NCBI GenBank assembly: GCA_002438805.1
Contig: DJQV01000018.1
Coordinates: 1 to 64,000, forward strand
Direction of reading: 5' to 3'
DNA length: 64,000 bases
From: Bacteroidales bacterium UBA6377
GTDB lineage: Bacteria; Bacteroidota; Bacteroidia; Bacteroidales; UBA932
Of the stretch, positions 43,071 through 51,940 are shown piece by piece. The position numbers and the translations under genes were made by a program. The stretch's first letter is position 1. The number at the start of each line of letters is the position of its first letter. The notes beneath the pieces were generated by a model. That model made no database searches, was not told the origin of the DNA, and saw only the letters and a program-made list of their open reading frames with translations.

Positions 43071-43748
43071 ATGGAGAAAACTCCGGTCATATCATTCTCT
43101 CACGCCGACATCCTCGGCGGAGACAACATCGTCATCTACGGGCTCGACCTTCAGGTCTTTCCCGGAGACATGGTCTATATAGTCGGCAAGGTGGGGAGCG
43201 GCAAGACCTCGATAATCCGTACAATCACAGCCGAAAACCCGCTCGCGGGCGGCAGCGGGAGCGTCTGCGGATACGATCTGGGAAGCATCCGCAAGAAGGA
43301 TATCCCCTACCTGAGGCGCAAACTCGGGGTCGTGTTCCAGGATTTCCAGCTCCTTATGGACCGCACCGTGGAGGACAACCTCTCGTTCGTGCTGAAAGCG
43401 ACAGGGTGGAAAGACGGCAAGGAGATGTCCCGCCGGATAGAGGAAGTGCTGGAAGCAGTGGGCATGGAGACCAAAGCCCACAAGATGCCCCACCAGCTCT
43501 CCGGAGGCGAGCAGCAGCGCATAGCGATAGCACGGGCCCTGCTCAACGAGCCCGAAGTCATACTGGCCGACGAACCCACAGGCAACCTTGACGAAGACAC
43601 AGCAGAAGGCATCCTCCAGCTGCTTAAGAAGATAAACGGGGAGAAGAACACCGCCGTCGTGATGGTCACCCACAACAGGAGCATCTGCACCCGCTACCCT
43701 GGAAGGGTCTTCGAGACAGCGGACGAAAGTTGCAAGGAGATAGCATGA
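43071..43748 (+). CDS. ftsE: Cell-division ABC ATPase FtsE
   Basis: A 225-residue ABC ATPase. Walker A is GKVGSGKTS (about residues 39-47), the Q-loop FQDFQLLMDRTVEDNL, signature LSGGEQQRIAIARAL and Walker B VILADEPTGNLD follow, with the H-loop His in MVTHNR. The YLRRKLGVVFQDFQLL segment is typical of FtsE, which with FtsX couples ATP hydrolysis to peptidoglycan hydrolase activation at the septum. FtsX is not adjacent; in Bacteroidetes the two are often separated. Its stop overlaps the nth start as ATGA. Confidence 0.88.
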   Translation: MEKTPVISFSHADILGGDNIVIYGLDLQVFPGDMVYIVGKVGSGKTSIIRTITAENPLAGGSGSVCGYDLGSIRKKDIPYLRRKLGVVFQDFQLLMDRTVEDNLSFVLKATGWKDGKEMSRRIEEVLEAVGMETKAHKMPHQLSGGEQQRIAIARALLNEPEVILADEPTGNLDEDTAEGILQLLKKINGEKNTAVVMVTHNRSICTRYPGRVFETADESCKEIA

Positions 43749-44395
43749 CCCTTAAAGAGAGGTACTCCGGTATCATTGAATATTTCAGCACGCACAACCC
43801 CGACGCAAGTTCGGAACTGCACTTCGAATCGACATTCCAGCTGCTCGTGGCCGTGATGCTTTCGGCACAGTGCACCGACAAGAGGGTCAACCTCATCACA
43901 CCGGCCCTTTTCCGGGCTTTCCCGGACCCGGTGAGCCTGTCCAGGGCCAGGTTCGAGGACGTGCTGGACCTGATAAAATCCATCTCGTACCCCAACAGCA
44001 AAGCCCGGCACCTGATAGCGATGGCCGGCAAGCTGGTCAACGACTTCGGCGGCGAAGTCCCCTCAAGCATCGACAAGCTGATGACTCTTCCCGGAGTGGG
44101 ACGCAAGACCGCCAACGTGGTCACATCGGTGACCTGGGGAGAGCCGGTGATAGCCGTGGACACGCACGTCTTCCGCGTGGCGCGCAGGCTCGGGCTCTCC
44201 TCAGGCAAGACCCCTCTCGAAGTCGAGAAAGATCTCGAGCGCCACATCCCGCCGCAGCTCCGGCCCGTCGCACACCACTGGCTTATACTGCACGGACGCT
44301 ACACCTGCACGGCCATAAAACCGAAGTGCGAGGGATGTCCCCTCGCACTCTGGTGCAAAGACCGGTCTGACGCTACGCGCAGAACTGCTTCTTGA
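43745..44395 (+). CDS. nth: Endonuclease III (DNA glycosylase/AP lyase)
   Basis: 216 residues from the ATG at 43745, which overlaps the ftsE stop (ATGA); a Met five codons earlier is possible but less likely. The HhH motif LPGVGRKTANVV carries the catalytic Lys, VDTHVFRVARRLGL carries the catalytic Asp, and the C-terminal 4Fe-4S cluster ligands are C-x6-C-x2-C-x5-C (the CEGCPLALWC region). It removes oxidised pyrimidines and nicks the abasic site in base-excision repair. Its last 23 bp overlap the convergent phosphohexomutase gene. Confidence 0.95.
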   Translation: MTLKERYSGIIEYFSTHNPDASSELHFESTFQLLVAVMLSAQCTDKRVNLITPALFRAFPDPVSLSRARFEDVLDLIKSISYPNSKARHLIAMAGKLVNDFGGEVPSSIDKLMTLPGVGRKTANVVTSVTWGEPVIAVDTHVFRVARRLGLSSGKTPLEVEKDLERHIPPQLRPVAHHWLILHGRYTCTAIKPKCEGCPLALWCKDRSDATRRTAS

Positions 44396-46037
44396 GAGCC
44401 TCTATCTTGGCATCGGCATCATCACCTTTCGCGCCGAAATAGAACTTGATCTTAGGTTCCGTACCCGAAGGTCGCACTGACACCACATCCCCGGCCTCAT
44501 CGAAGAACTGGAGGACGTTGGATGACGGCTGCCCCGTCTTCTCCGGCTCAAGATAATCGATGACCTTGGAGACAGGAGAACCGCAGAGCTCTTTCGGCGG
44601 GTTGCTGCGCAGATCCGACATCATCTTCTGAATCTCCTGGGCTCCGCTGATGCCCTTCCGCACCACAGAGACAAGCCCTTCCTTGCGATATCCGTATTCC
44701 TTGTAGATGTTCTGCATGAGCTGATAGAGTGTAAAGCCCTGCTCTGCGGCCCAGGCCGCGCACTCGCACACCATCATGGCGGTTACCACGGCATCCTTGT
44801 CACGCACGAACTGTCCGACATTGAAACCGTAGCTCTCCTCGCCGCCGCAGATGAACTCTCCGCCGGACGCCTCGTGGCGCTTGACCACCTCAGCTATGTA
44901 CTTGAAGCCGGTAAGGACATTATACACAGGGACATCGAAGCTATTGCAGATTTCCGTGATGAGCTCGGTGGTCACGATGGTCTTCACCACATATTTGCCA
45001 GGGCCGAGAGTGCCGAGCGCCTTGCGGCGGGTCAGGATGTAATATGTGAGCATCGAGGCTGTCTGGTTGCCGTTGAAGAGGACCATCTTGCCGTCGTTGT
45101 CACGCACGGCTATGCCCAGCCGGTCCGAGTCCGGATCGGACCCCATCACCAGGTCGGCTCCTGTCTGCTCAGCCTTGTCAAGAGCCATCTTGAGGGCGGC
45201 AGGCTCCTCAGGGTTCGGGGAGACAACTGTCGGGAAGTTGCCGTCGGAGATGTCCTGCTCCGGGACATGTATGATGTTTTTGAAGCCTTTGCGTGAAAGG
45301 ATCTCCGGGATGAGACGCACTCCGCAGCCGTGGAGCGGCGTGTAGACCACCTTGAGATCGGAGTGCTTGAGGCACAGCTCGGGGCTGAGGCTCAGGGAAA
45401 GCAGATCCCTCAGGTAGCATTCGTCAACCTCGGAACCCATCAGTTCCACCTCACCGCAGCGGAGGCCGGACTTGAACTTCACCATCGAAGGGTCGGTAAT
45501 CTTCGCGACCTCCGCCACAATCTCCTTGTCCACAGGAGAAGTCACCTGGCCGCCGTCTGACCAGCTGACCTTGTAGCCGTTATACTCCTTGGGATTGTGC
45601 GAGGCGGTGATCATCACACCAGCCACGGCACCCTTGAGGCGTACGGCATAGCTCATCTCCGGAGTAGGCCGGATGTTGTCAAAAATGTAGACATGGATGC
45701 AGTTGGCGGAAAGCACGTCCGCCGTGATGCGCGCGAACTCCTTGCTGTGGTTGCGCGAGTCGTAGGAGATGCATACCTTCGGATCCGGATCGCTGCTGTG
45801 CGAAAGTATGTAGTTCGCAAGTCCCTGGGTGGCCATCCCGACCGTATATTTGTTCATACGGTTGGTACCCACGCCCATCAGTCCGCGCAGCCCTCCGGTA
45901 CCGAACTCGAGGTTCTTGTAGAAGGCGTCCTCAAACCCGGCAGGGTCGCTGTCGCGAAGCTGCATAACCTTGATTTTTGTTTCCTGGTCGAAATCTCCGT
46001 CCAACCAGCTCTGTGCTCTAAGTTCGAATTCTTTCAT
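44373..46037 (-). CDS. Phosphoglucomutase/phosphomannomutase (phospho-sugar mutase)
   Basis: A 554-residue alpha-D-phosphohexomutase of the Bacteroidetes/PgcA-like branch. The phosphoserine loop is TASHNPKEYNGYK (near residue 145), the metal-binding loop GSDPDSDRLGIAV (near 300), the sugar loop GGEESYGF (near 398) and the phosphate loop RPSGTEPKIKFY near 525. It interconverts glucose-1-P/glucose-6-P or mannose phosphates and supplies nucleotide-sugar synthesis, including precursors for the surface polysaccharide. Substrate preference cannot be fixed by eye. It is transcribed divergently from the methyltransferase gene at 46117. Confidence 0.92.
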   Translation of the reverse strand: MKEFELRAQSWLDGDFDQETKIKVMQLRDSDPAGFEDAFYKNLEFGTGGLRGLMGVGTNRMNKYTVGMATQGLANYILSHSSDPDPKVCISYDSRNHSKEFARITADVLSANCIHVYIFDNIRPTPEMSYAVRLKGAVAGVMITASHNPKEYNGYKVSWSDGGQVTSPVDKEIVAEVAKITDPSMVKFKSGLRCGEVELMGSEVDECYLRDLLSLSLSPELCLKHSDLKVVYTPLHGCGVRLIPEILSRKGFKNIIHVPEQDISDGNFPTVVSPNPEEPAALKMALDKAEQTGADLVMGSDPDSDRLGIAVRDNDGKMVLFNGNQTASMLTYYILTRRKALGTLGPGKYVVKTIVTTELITEICNSFDVPVYNVLTGFKYIAEVVKRHEASGGEFICGGEESYGFNVGQFVRDKDAVVTAMMVCECAAWAAEQGFTLYQLMQNIYKEYGYRKEGLVSVVRKGISGAQEIQKMMSDLRSNPPKELCGSPVSKVIDYLEPEKTGQPSSNVLQFFDEAGDVVSVRPSGTEPKIKFYFGAKGDDADAKIEALKKQFCA

Positions 46038-46074
46038 CGGCCAAAGTCAGTCATTAATTATTACAAAAAGCCTC

Positions 46075-46082
46075 CAAATTTA
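46075..46082 (-). promoter_or_regulatory. -7 box of the phosphohexomutase gene
   Basis: TAAATTTG on the minus strand, about 37 nt before the ATG at 46037; divergent from the plus-strand box at 46104. Confidence 0.55.
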
Positions 46083-46103
46083 AGTAAAATAATCATTTTT
46101 TCC

Positions 46104-46111
46104 TACTTTTG
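46104..46111 (+). promoter_or_regulatory. -7 box of the methyltransferase gene, nearly leaderless
   Basis: TACTTTTG ends 5 nt before the ATG at 46117, the same layout (TAnnTTTGCGCnn then ATG) as before ftsE. Confidence 0.6.
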
Positions 46112-46116
46112 CGCCG

Positions 46117-47256
46117 ATGAAAAAAAGCTTTGCGGAAATACTGACAGACATCGGAAGCGACACCTTGCGTAAGGCCGGGAAAAAGATACCCGGATGGGAA
46201 GGAGCCCGGATTCCTTCCGCCCTGAGTCTGGAGCAATGCTCATCCCAAGCGGCAGCCGAGTACAAATGCCAGGTGCTGAAGAGATTTTTCTCCGGCGGCG
46301 CAGCCTCCGTGTGCGATCTCACCTGCGGCCTCGGGGTGGACAGCCTCGCCTTCTCCAAGTCAGCGGCAAAGGTGCTCAGTTTCGAGCGCCTGCCGCTTCT
46401 TGCCCAAGCCGCACGCGACAATTTCAGCCGCTTCGGGGCGGACAACATCGAGGTCCGCTGCGAGGAAGTGACCCCGGCCACCGTGCTCCCGGACTGTGAC
46501 GTCTTCTACGCAGACCCCGCCCGGCGGGACGGCACCGGACGCAAGGTCTTCCGTCTTGAAGACTGCTCTCCGGACATAAGGCCGCTGCTTCCGGTCATGC
46601 TCAGAAAATCCAGGCTGGTCATGCTGAAACTCTCCCCCATGGCAGACATCAGCCTGCTGTCCAGGGATTTCGACGGGAAACTCAAGGAGGTGCACGTAGT
46701 CAGCCTCCATTCCGAAGTCAAGGAACTGCTATGCATCCTCGGCATCGCCGGCTCTGAAGAATACACTGTAAACGTCGTGGAACTGAACGACCCTCAAGAC
46801 GTCTTCTCTTTCAGGCCGGACGAGGAAAAAGGTGCACTGGCGGAATATGCCTCCATAGCACAGCCGGGACAATATCTCTATGAACCCTGCCCCGGCCTTC
46901 TCAAATCCGGAGCCTTCCACCTCACAGGAGAAAGATTCGGGCTCAAGGAAGCGGACAGGACGACAAGACTCTATCTCTCGGACCGGGCGGTCTGTTCTCC
47001 CCTGTTCAAGACATACATTATCGAGCACGTGCTTCCGCTCAGCAACGCAGGGATAAAAGAGACACGCATCCTGTACCCGCAAGCAAGCGTGAGCGCACGC
47101 AACATCCCCATGAGCAGCGATGTCCTGCGAAGCAGACTGGATATCGGAGAAAGCCCGGACCGGCACATCTTCGGATGCAGCGTCTCCGGGCGCAGGGTGC
47201 TACTTCTCTGCCGCAGGCTTGCCGAGAAGATGACGCGACCAGAAGATATGGTCTGA
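46117..47256 (+). CDS. SAM-dependent methyltransferase with THUMP-like C-terminal domain
   Basis: A 379-residue cytosolic protein. The class I methyltransferase core has the SAM-binding motif VCDLTCGLGVDSLAF near residue 65-80 and an acidic strand-2 end (SFERLPLLAQAA). The family's DPARRDGTGRKVF block replaces the usual NPPY catalytic motif. The C-terminal third (YPQASVSARNIPMSSDVLRS; DRHIFGCSVSGRRVLLLC) matches the THUMP-like domain (PF18096) seen in Bacteroidetes and other phyla. It probably methylates an RNA base, but the target is not known. The last 57 bp overlap the convergent S9 peptidase gene. Confidence 0.82.
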   Translation: MKKSFAEILTDIGSDTLRKAGKKIPGWEGARIPSALSLEQCSSQAAAEYKCQVLKRFFSGGAASVCDLTCGLGVDSLAFSKSAAKVLSFERLPLLAQAARDNFSRFGADNIEVRCEEVTPATVLPDCDVFYADPARRDGTGRKVFRLEDCSPDIRPLLPVMLRKSRLVMLKLSPMADISLLSRDFDGKLKEVHVVSLHSEVKELLCILGIAGSEEYTVNVVELNDPQDVFSFRPDEEKGALAEYASIAQPGQYLYEPCPGLLKSGAFHLTGERFGLKEADRTTRLYLSDRAVCSPLFKTYIIEHVLPLSNAGIKETRILYPQASVSARNIPMSSDVLRSRLDIGESPDRHIFGCSVSGRRVLLLCRRLAEKMTRPEDMV

Positions 47257-49053
47257 AGCCCGGTCGTGCAGGTGCTGCTTCCCCCTGTATCCATGCATGC
47301 CGTCAGGGTAGATCATCAGTTCAAACTGATACTCTTCTTTCTGCAGAGCGTCGATGAGCAGCAGTGTGTTCTGGAAATGGACATTGTCGTCCCCCGTGCC
47401 ATGCGTGAGCTTCAGGGCCCCTGGAGCGGGGAAAGTTGAATTGATCGGCGAGAACACCCTCGGCACCCATGTAAGCACACCCGCCTCAGCATAACCCTCC
47501 GGGTTGGCCTGGGGAGTATCCATGAAGCGCTCCGTATAATGGGAATCATACAGAGTCCAGTCATATACGCCGCCTCCGGCAACGCCGCAGCAGAAGTGTT
47601 GAGGATAACGGAGAACCAGCATGGCCGTGGTGGTGCCGCCGAACGAGAATCCCTCAACCCCTATCTTGTCACCCTGCACATAGGGCAGGGATTTGAGCCA
47701 GCACGCCCAGGCCACATAATCCTCAAGTTCTATCACAGTCATGCGGCGGAAAGCCTGGTCCATGCCACGGCGTCCGTTCTCCCCGGATGAACGAGGGTCC
47801 GTCACTATATATATTATCCCGTTCTCAAAACACCACTTGTCCGAGGCGTCACGGTCAGCCCAGCGGTCACGGACATAAGGAGTGCCCGGGCCGCCGTACA
47901 GCTGCATGAGCACCGGATACTTTCGGGAAGGGTCGAAATCCTTGGGGAGCGACATCAGGGCATACAGGTCGAAGCCGTCATTGGAAATCTTCACCACTTG
48001 AGGTGACGGCACTGTCGACAGGTCCACAGTCGAGGTGTCCGTCACGACTTTGCAGCTGTAGCGGTCGGTGCGGCCTTCAATGCCGCGCCACGGCTCTCTG
48101 GCGTTGGAGATGTCCGCCCGGAAAGTCTTGCCGTCTTCGGAGAACTTCACACCGCGCACATAGTAGTCAGGATCGGTCAGTGCGGTGACGCGTCCCTTGC
48201 GGTCGAGCCTGTAGAGGGCCGGATGGAGCCGGGAGTCACGCTTGGCCGTGAACCACAGGTCGCCTTTCTTCTCATCCGCCCTGAGCAGGTTAATATCCCA
48301 GTTCTCCCCGTCCGTAAGACGCTTGAGAGTACCGTCGTATGAAAGGAAATAAATCTGCTGCCAGCCTGTCTCGAAGTTTCTTGCCATATACAGTCCCTTG
48401 CCGGTGAATATCATCCCTTCTATCCACTCCACCCAAGTAGGGTATTCCTCGTGGTAGACTTCCCTTCTGCTGCCGTCCGCCACGCTGACGGCATAGAGGT
48501 CAAGCACATTCTGCCGGCGCGGCTCGCGTGATATATAGATTTCCCGCGAATCAGCGCCCCAGAAAGGAGTACCGAAATACTGGTCTTCAGCCTCATCGAA
48601 GTCCGCCCACACCGTCCTTCCTTCCTGAAGGTCCACTATGCCTATCCGCACCTGCGGATTGGTCTGGCCGGCCTTGGGGTAGCGTGTCTGCGAGAGAGAG
48701 CCGTCCTGCCCGAAAGGCGAGAATATCGGAAACATCGGCACACGGCTGTTGTCGAAACGGTAGAACCCTATCTTGCGCGAATCCGGACTCCACCAGAACG
48801 CACGGTAGTTGGAGGCCCGGCCGAGGATCTCCTCATAATACACCCATGACGCATAACCGTTGAGTATCAGCGGAGAACCGTCAAAGGTGAGCCGGGTCTC
48901 CACCGAATCCGCCACGCTGCGCACCCAGAGGTCGTTGTCCCTCGTGTACGCGATCATCTTCCCGTCTGGTGACGGTGTCGGGTTGTAATCCTTGGCCATA
49001 GCCGCCGCACAAAGCGCCAGACAGGCCGAAAGCAATGCGATTATCCTTCTCAT
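47200..49053 (-). CDS. S9 family peptidase, dipeptidyl-peptidase-like
   Basis: 617 residues from the ATG at 49051-49053, where a clean signal peptide starts (MRRIIALLSACLALCAAAMA); the frame is open further upstream but that stretch overlaps the helicase gene and is not signal-like. A DPPIV_N beta-propeller (about 25-380) is followed by the hydrolase domain with Ser470 in GFSFGG, Asp555 in HGTGDDNVHF and His587 in YPDGMHGY. It would trim dipeptides from peptides in the periplasm. It shares domain plan with the DPP-like enzyme at 14890-16737 but is clearly diverged. It is last in a four-gene operon with ATGA overlaps, and its 3' end overlaps the convergent methyltransferase gene. Confidence 0.9.
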   Translation of the reverse strand: MRRIIALLSACLALCAAAMAKDYNPTPSPDGKMIAYTRDNDLWVRSVADSVETRLTFDGSPLILNGYASWVYYEEILGRASNYRAFWWSPDSRKIGFYRFDNSRVPMFPIFSPFGQDGSLSQTRYPKAGQTNPQVRIGIVDLQEGRTVWADFDEAEDQYFGTPFWGADSREIYISREPRRQNVLDLYAVSVADGSRREVYHEEYPTWVEWIEGMIFTGKGLYMARNFETGWQQIYFLSYDGTLKRLTDGENWDINLLRADEKKGDLWFTAKRDSRLHPALYRLDRKGRVTALTDPDYYVRGVKFSEDGKTFRADISNAREPWRGIEGRTDRYSCKVVTDTSTVDLSTVPSPQVVKISNDGFDLYALMSLPKDFDPSRKYPVLMQLYGGPGTPYVRDRWADRDASDKWCFENGIIYIVTDPRSSGENGRRGMDQAFRRMTVIELEDYVAWACWLKSLPYVQGDKIGVEGFSFGGTTTAMLVLRYPQHFCCGVAGGGVYDWTLYDSHYTERFMDTPQANPEGYAEAGVLTWVPRVFSPINSTFPAPGALKLTHGTGDDNVHFQNTLLLIDALQKEEYQFELMIYPDGMHGYRGKQHLHDRASDHIFWSRHLLGKPAAEK

Positions 49054-50495
49054 ATCTTGAAAAAACTGTCTTTGAAATTCACCAGATACACTTTTTTGAC
49101 CGCCCTGGTGATGGCGGTATACAGCCACTTGAGGTCGTCCACACTCTGCTCCGGCAGCCAGAAAGGGAAATCGATGAAGACACAGTCCCACTGGCCGCCC
49201 TGGGACTTGTGGCAGGTTATGGCCTCCGCGTATTTTAACTGGAGGGCGTTGAAATACTTGTCCTCACGCACAGCCTGCCATATACGCTTCTTTGTGCCGC
49301 GATCCGCATAATCCGCAGAAACACCCTGATACAGAGCATTCTGTTGTTCATATGTAAGAGTAGCAGACTCAGACTGCAGGGTATCCAGACAGACCTTGGC
49401 CCTGACCGTGGCGTCATCGTAGTCGGGAAAATCGAGCACCGCATCCGCGAAATGCAGGCCGTAGCGTTCCTCGTGCCCGGAGATGCCCACAAGTTTGGCT
49501 ATGTCGCCGTTGGCTATATAATCCAGCCCGGGGATGTTTTCCACGAACTGGTAACAGTTCTTGACAATCATCAGCCTGTCCCCTTTCACCAGGGAATCTT
49601 CCTTGAACTGCACCATCCCCCTGATTCCGGCATTGTAACGGTTGGCCCTCTTATTCGAGCGGCACAGCACCACGGTCCCGTCCTCCCCGTATCTGGAATA
49701 CGCATCCGAGAGGGTGTCGATGAGCTCGCCTCCCCCTATTCTCTCCACATCGTCAATGCCGCGCAGATCCAGTCTGACATCATCAAAAGTCTCGTCCGGC
49801 GGGCAGGCCGAAATCTTCTCCCGGAGCATGGTAGCATTGCGCAGGATGCCGGATTCGCGCTCCTGCCGCACCACAGTTGTGAGGGTCGAATACCTCACTC
49901 CGCCGAAACCGTCCATATATTCACGGCTCAACGCCGGGGAGGCCTCCATCCCGACAGGGGGCAACTGTGCCGCATCCCCCACCAGCACGAGCCGGCAGTC
50001 GTCACCGGAACGGACAAAGGCCACCAGATCCTCAAGAAGATTCCCTGTGCCGAAAAGTGAAGTGGAGTTCGCCTGTTGGACGGCATCAATCCCTATCAGA
50101 GACGCCTCATCCACGATAAAAAGAGTCTTTACAGCCTTGTTAGGGGCAAGAGAAAAACTCCCGTAACCGTCCGCCCCGACAGACTTCTGACGATATATAT
50201 GCTTGTGTATTGTGAATGCCGGCCTGCCGCTCAATGACGAGAACACCTTGGCGGCACGTCCGGTAGGCGCGAGGAGCACCGACCTGACCCCGAAATCCTT
50301 CAACGCGAGCGTGACAGCGGACATCGCGCTGGTCTTCCCGGTACCGGCGTAACCGTTCACCACAAGTATGTCGGCATCATCACAGGTGGAGAACGAAGCC
50401 ACATCCCGGAAAAGGGCATCCTGGCATTTCGTCGGTTCCATCCTGAAACGCTCCCTGAAGCGCTTGTACAATATTTCAGAGCGGTCCCCGTTCAT
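49050..50495 (-). CDS. RecD2/Dda-like superfamily 1 DNA helicase
   Basis: A 481-residue SF1B helicase. Motif I is VNGYAGTGKTSAM (near residue 46-58), motif Ia LLAPTGRAAKVF, motif II LFIVDEASLIG, motif III LVLVGDAAQLPPVG, and the C-terminal UvrD_C_2 region has AEAITCHKSQGGQWDCVFID (motif V) and LYTAITRAVKKVYLV (motif VI). It unwinds DNA 5' to 3' in repair or recombination. It lacks the N-terminal domains of full RecD2, giving the compact form common in Bacteroidetes. Both ends overlap neighbours by 4 bp. Confidence 0.9.
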   Translation of the reverse strand: MNGDRSEILYKRFRERFRMEPTKCQDALFRDVASFSTCDDADILVVNGYAGTGKTSAMSAVTLALKDFGVRSVLLAPTGRAAKVFSSLSGRPAFTIHKHIYRQKSVGADGYGSFSLAPNKAVKTLFIVDEASLIGIDAVQQANSTSLFGTGNLLEDLVAFVRSGDDCRLVLVGDAAQLPPVGMEASPALSREYMDGFGGVRYSTLTTVVRQERESGILRNATMLREKISACPPDETFDDVRLDLRGIDDVERIGGGELIDTLSDAYSRYGEDGTVVLCRSNKRANRYNAGIRGMVQFKEDSLVKGDRLMIVKNCYQFVENIPGLDYIANGDIAKLVGISGHEERYGLHFADAVLDFPDYDDATVRAKVCLDTLQSESATLTYEQQNALYQGVSADYADRGTKKRIWQAVREDKYFNALQLKYAEAITCHKSQGGQWDCVFIDFPFWLPEQSVDDLKWLYTAITRAVKKVYLVNFKDSFFKI

Positions 50496-51940
50496 CCCTT
50501 CCTCCTGTCAAAAACCATCGCCACCACTGCAAGCACAGGGTAGATTTCCACACGCCCGAGGAACATATCCAGCGAGAATACGAGTTTGCCGAACAGCGGA
50601 ATTGAATTGAACGAGCCCATAGTGCCGGCCACACCGCAGCCAGGGCCAACATTGCCGAGAGTCATCACAGTAGCCACAAACGAATTCTCAATGTCCACCC
50701 CAACGCACAGGCACAGAAAAACGGAAACCAGAGCAAGCAGGGCGTAAACGCACAGATACAGAAGATGAGGGGATACATCGGAGTCGTCGAGCACCCGCCT
50801 GCCAAAACGGACCTCGTTGACGGACGACGGGTGAAGAATATTGTTGACATAACGGCCTATGGCCTTGAAAAGCATGAGGATACGGTCAACCTTGACACCG
50901 CCGGAAGTGGATCCGGCGCTGCCGCACATCACGGCAGTGAGCATCATGAGAGCCATCATCCACATCGGCCAGGAAGCGTTGTCCACAATGGCGAAGCCCG
51001 TAGTGGAAGAGATGCACAGCGTACTGAAAAGCCCCTGCCACAATGCCTGGCCCCAACCTCCGGCGGACTTGTGCAGCCCGATGGAAAGGACAAGCGAAGT
51101 CACAACGATGGAGAGCGTGTAAAACTTTATGACCGGGTTTCTCAAAGGCTTCAGTGACCGGGTGATGAAAGCTATGTATATCAAGCCGAAATGAATCGAG
51201 GCTAGATACATGAAAACCATTGTTATCGCCTCGATCCAACGCGAGCCGAAAGCGGCGATTGATCTGCCCCTGGTGCTGAACCCTCCGGTGGAGACAACAC
51301 TCATGGCATGGCAGACAGCATCAAAAAGATTCATCCCAGCAAGGGAGTAGCAGACCGTGGCGGCAGCGAAAAGCACAAGATAGACATAGGCGAATATGTA
51401 GACTATCCTGTTGGGACGCGTGGAATAGCCGGAGCGGCTAAGTTCGGTAAGTTCCATGTTGGTCAGGCGCATACGCATGGGGCTGGACTCCGGTATGATC
51501 AGGAGCAGGAAGACCACGACCCCCAAGCCCCCGATGAAATGTGTAGACGCTCTCCAGAAAAGCAGGCTCTTCGGCAGGGCCTCGACACTGTCAAGGATGG
51601 TGGCCCCGCAGGTGGTGAAACCGCTTACCGACTCGAACCAGGCGTTCTGCAAGGTGAACGGACCTCCCCAGAGGGCATAAGGCAGCATGCCGAACACAAA
51701 TGACAGCAGCCACGACAGGGTGATGATCACATACCCTTCCTTGAGGCTTATGACCGAAGCCCGCCGCACGAATATGAAAGGGAATATTCCGACGATGAAC
51801 GTAATCAGGAAGGATATGGACAGGGCCGCGAGCGCGGAGTCGTTGCCGTCGCCGATGGAGACGAACACCGACAGCAGCATGAACAGGGCGCTCACAAGCA
51901 GCGCGGACCCTATGTTGCGGCTTATGACCTTCCAGTTCAT
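50492..51940 (-). CDS. trkH: TrkH-family potassium uptake channel subunit
   Basis: A 482-residue inner-membrane protein with the repeated MPM channel fold. Selectivity-filter loops are visible as SGFTTCGATI, VSTGGFST, SSTTGFAIV and LGNVGPG. It takes up K+ together with a cytosolic TrkA gating subunit, which is not in the window. Neighbours are the HAMP-type membrane protein upstream (ATGA overlap) and the helicase downstream (ATGA overlap). Confidence 0.92.
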   Translation of the reverse strand: MNWKVISRNIGSALLVSALFMLLSVFVSIGDGNDSALAALSISFLITFIVGIFPFIFVRRASVISLKEGYVIITLSWLLSFVFGMLPYALWGGPFTLQNAWFESVSGFTTCGATILDSVEALPKSLLFWRASTHFIGGLGVVVFLLLIIPESSPMRMRLTNMELTELSRSGYSTRPNRIVYIFAYVYLVLFAAATVCYSLAGMNLFDAVCHAMSVVSTGGFSTRGRSIAAFGSRWIEAITMVFMYLASIHFGLIYIAFITRSLKPLRNPVIKFYTLSIVVTSLVLSIGLHKSAGGWGQALWQGLFSTLCISSTTGFAIVDNASWPMWMMALMMLTAVMCGSAGSTSGGVKVDRILMLFKAIGRYVNNILHPSSVNEVRFGRRVLDDSDVSPHLLYLCVYALLALVSVFLCLCVGVDIENSFVATVMTLGNVGPGCGVAGTMGSFNSIPLFGKLVFSLDMFLGRVEIYPVLAVVAMVFDRRKG

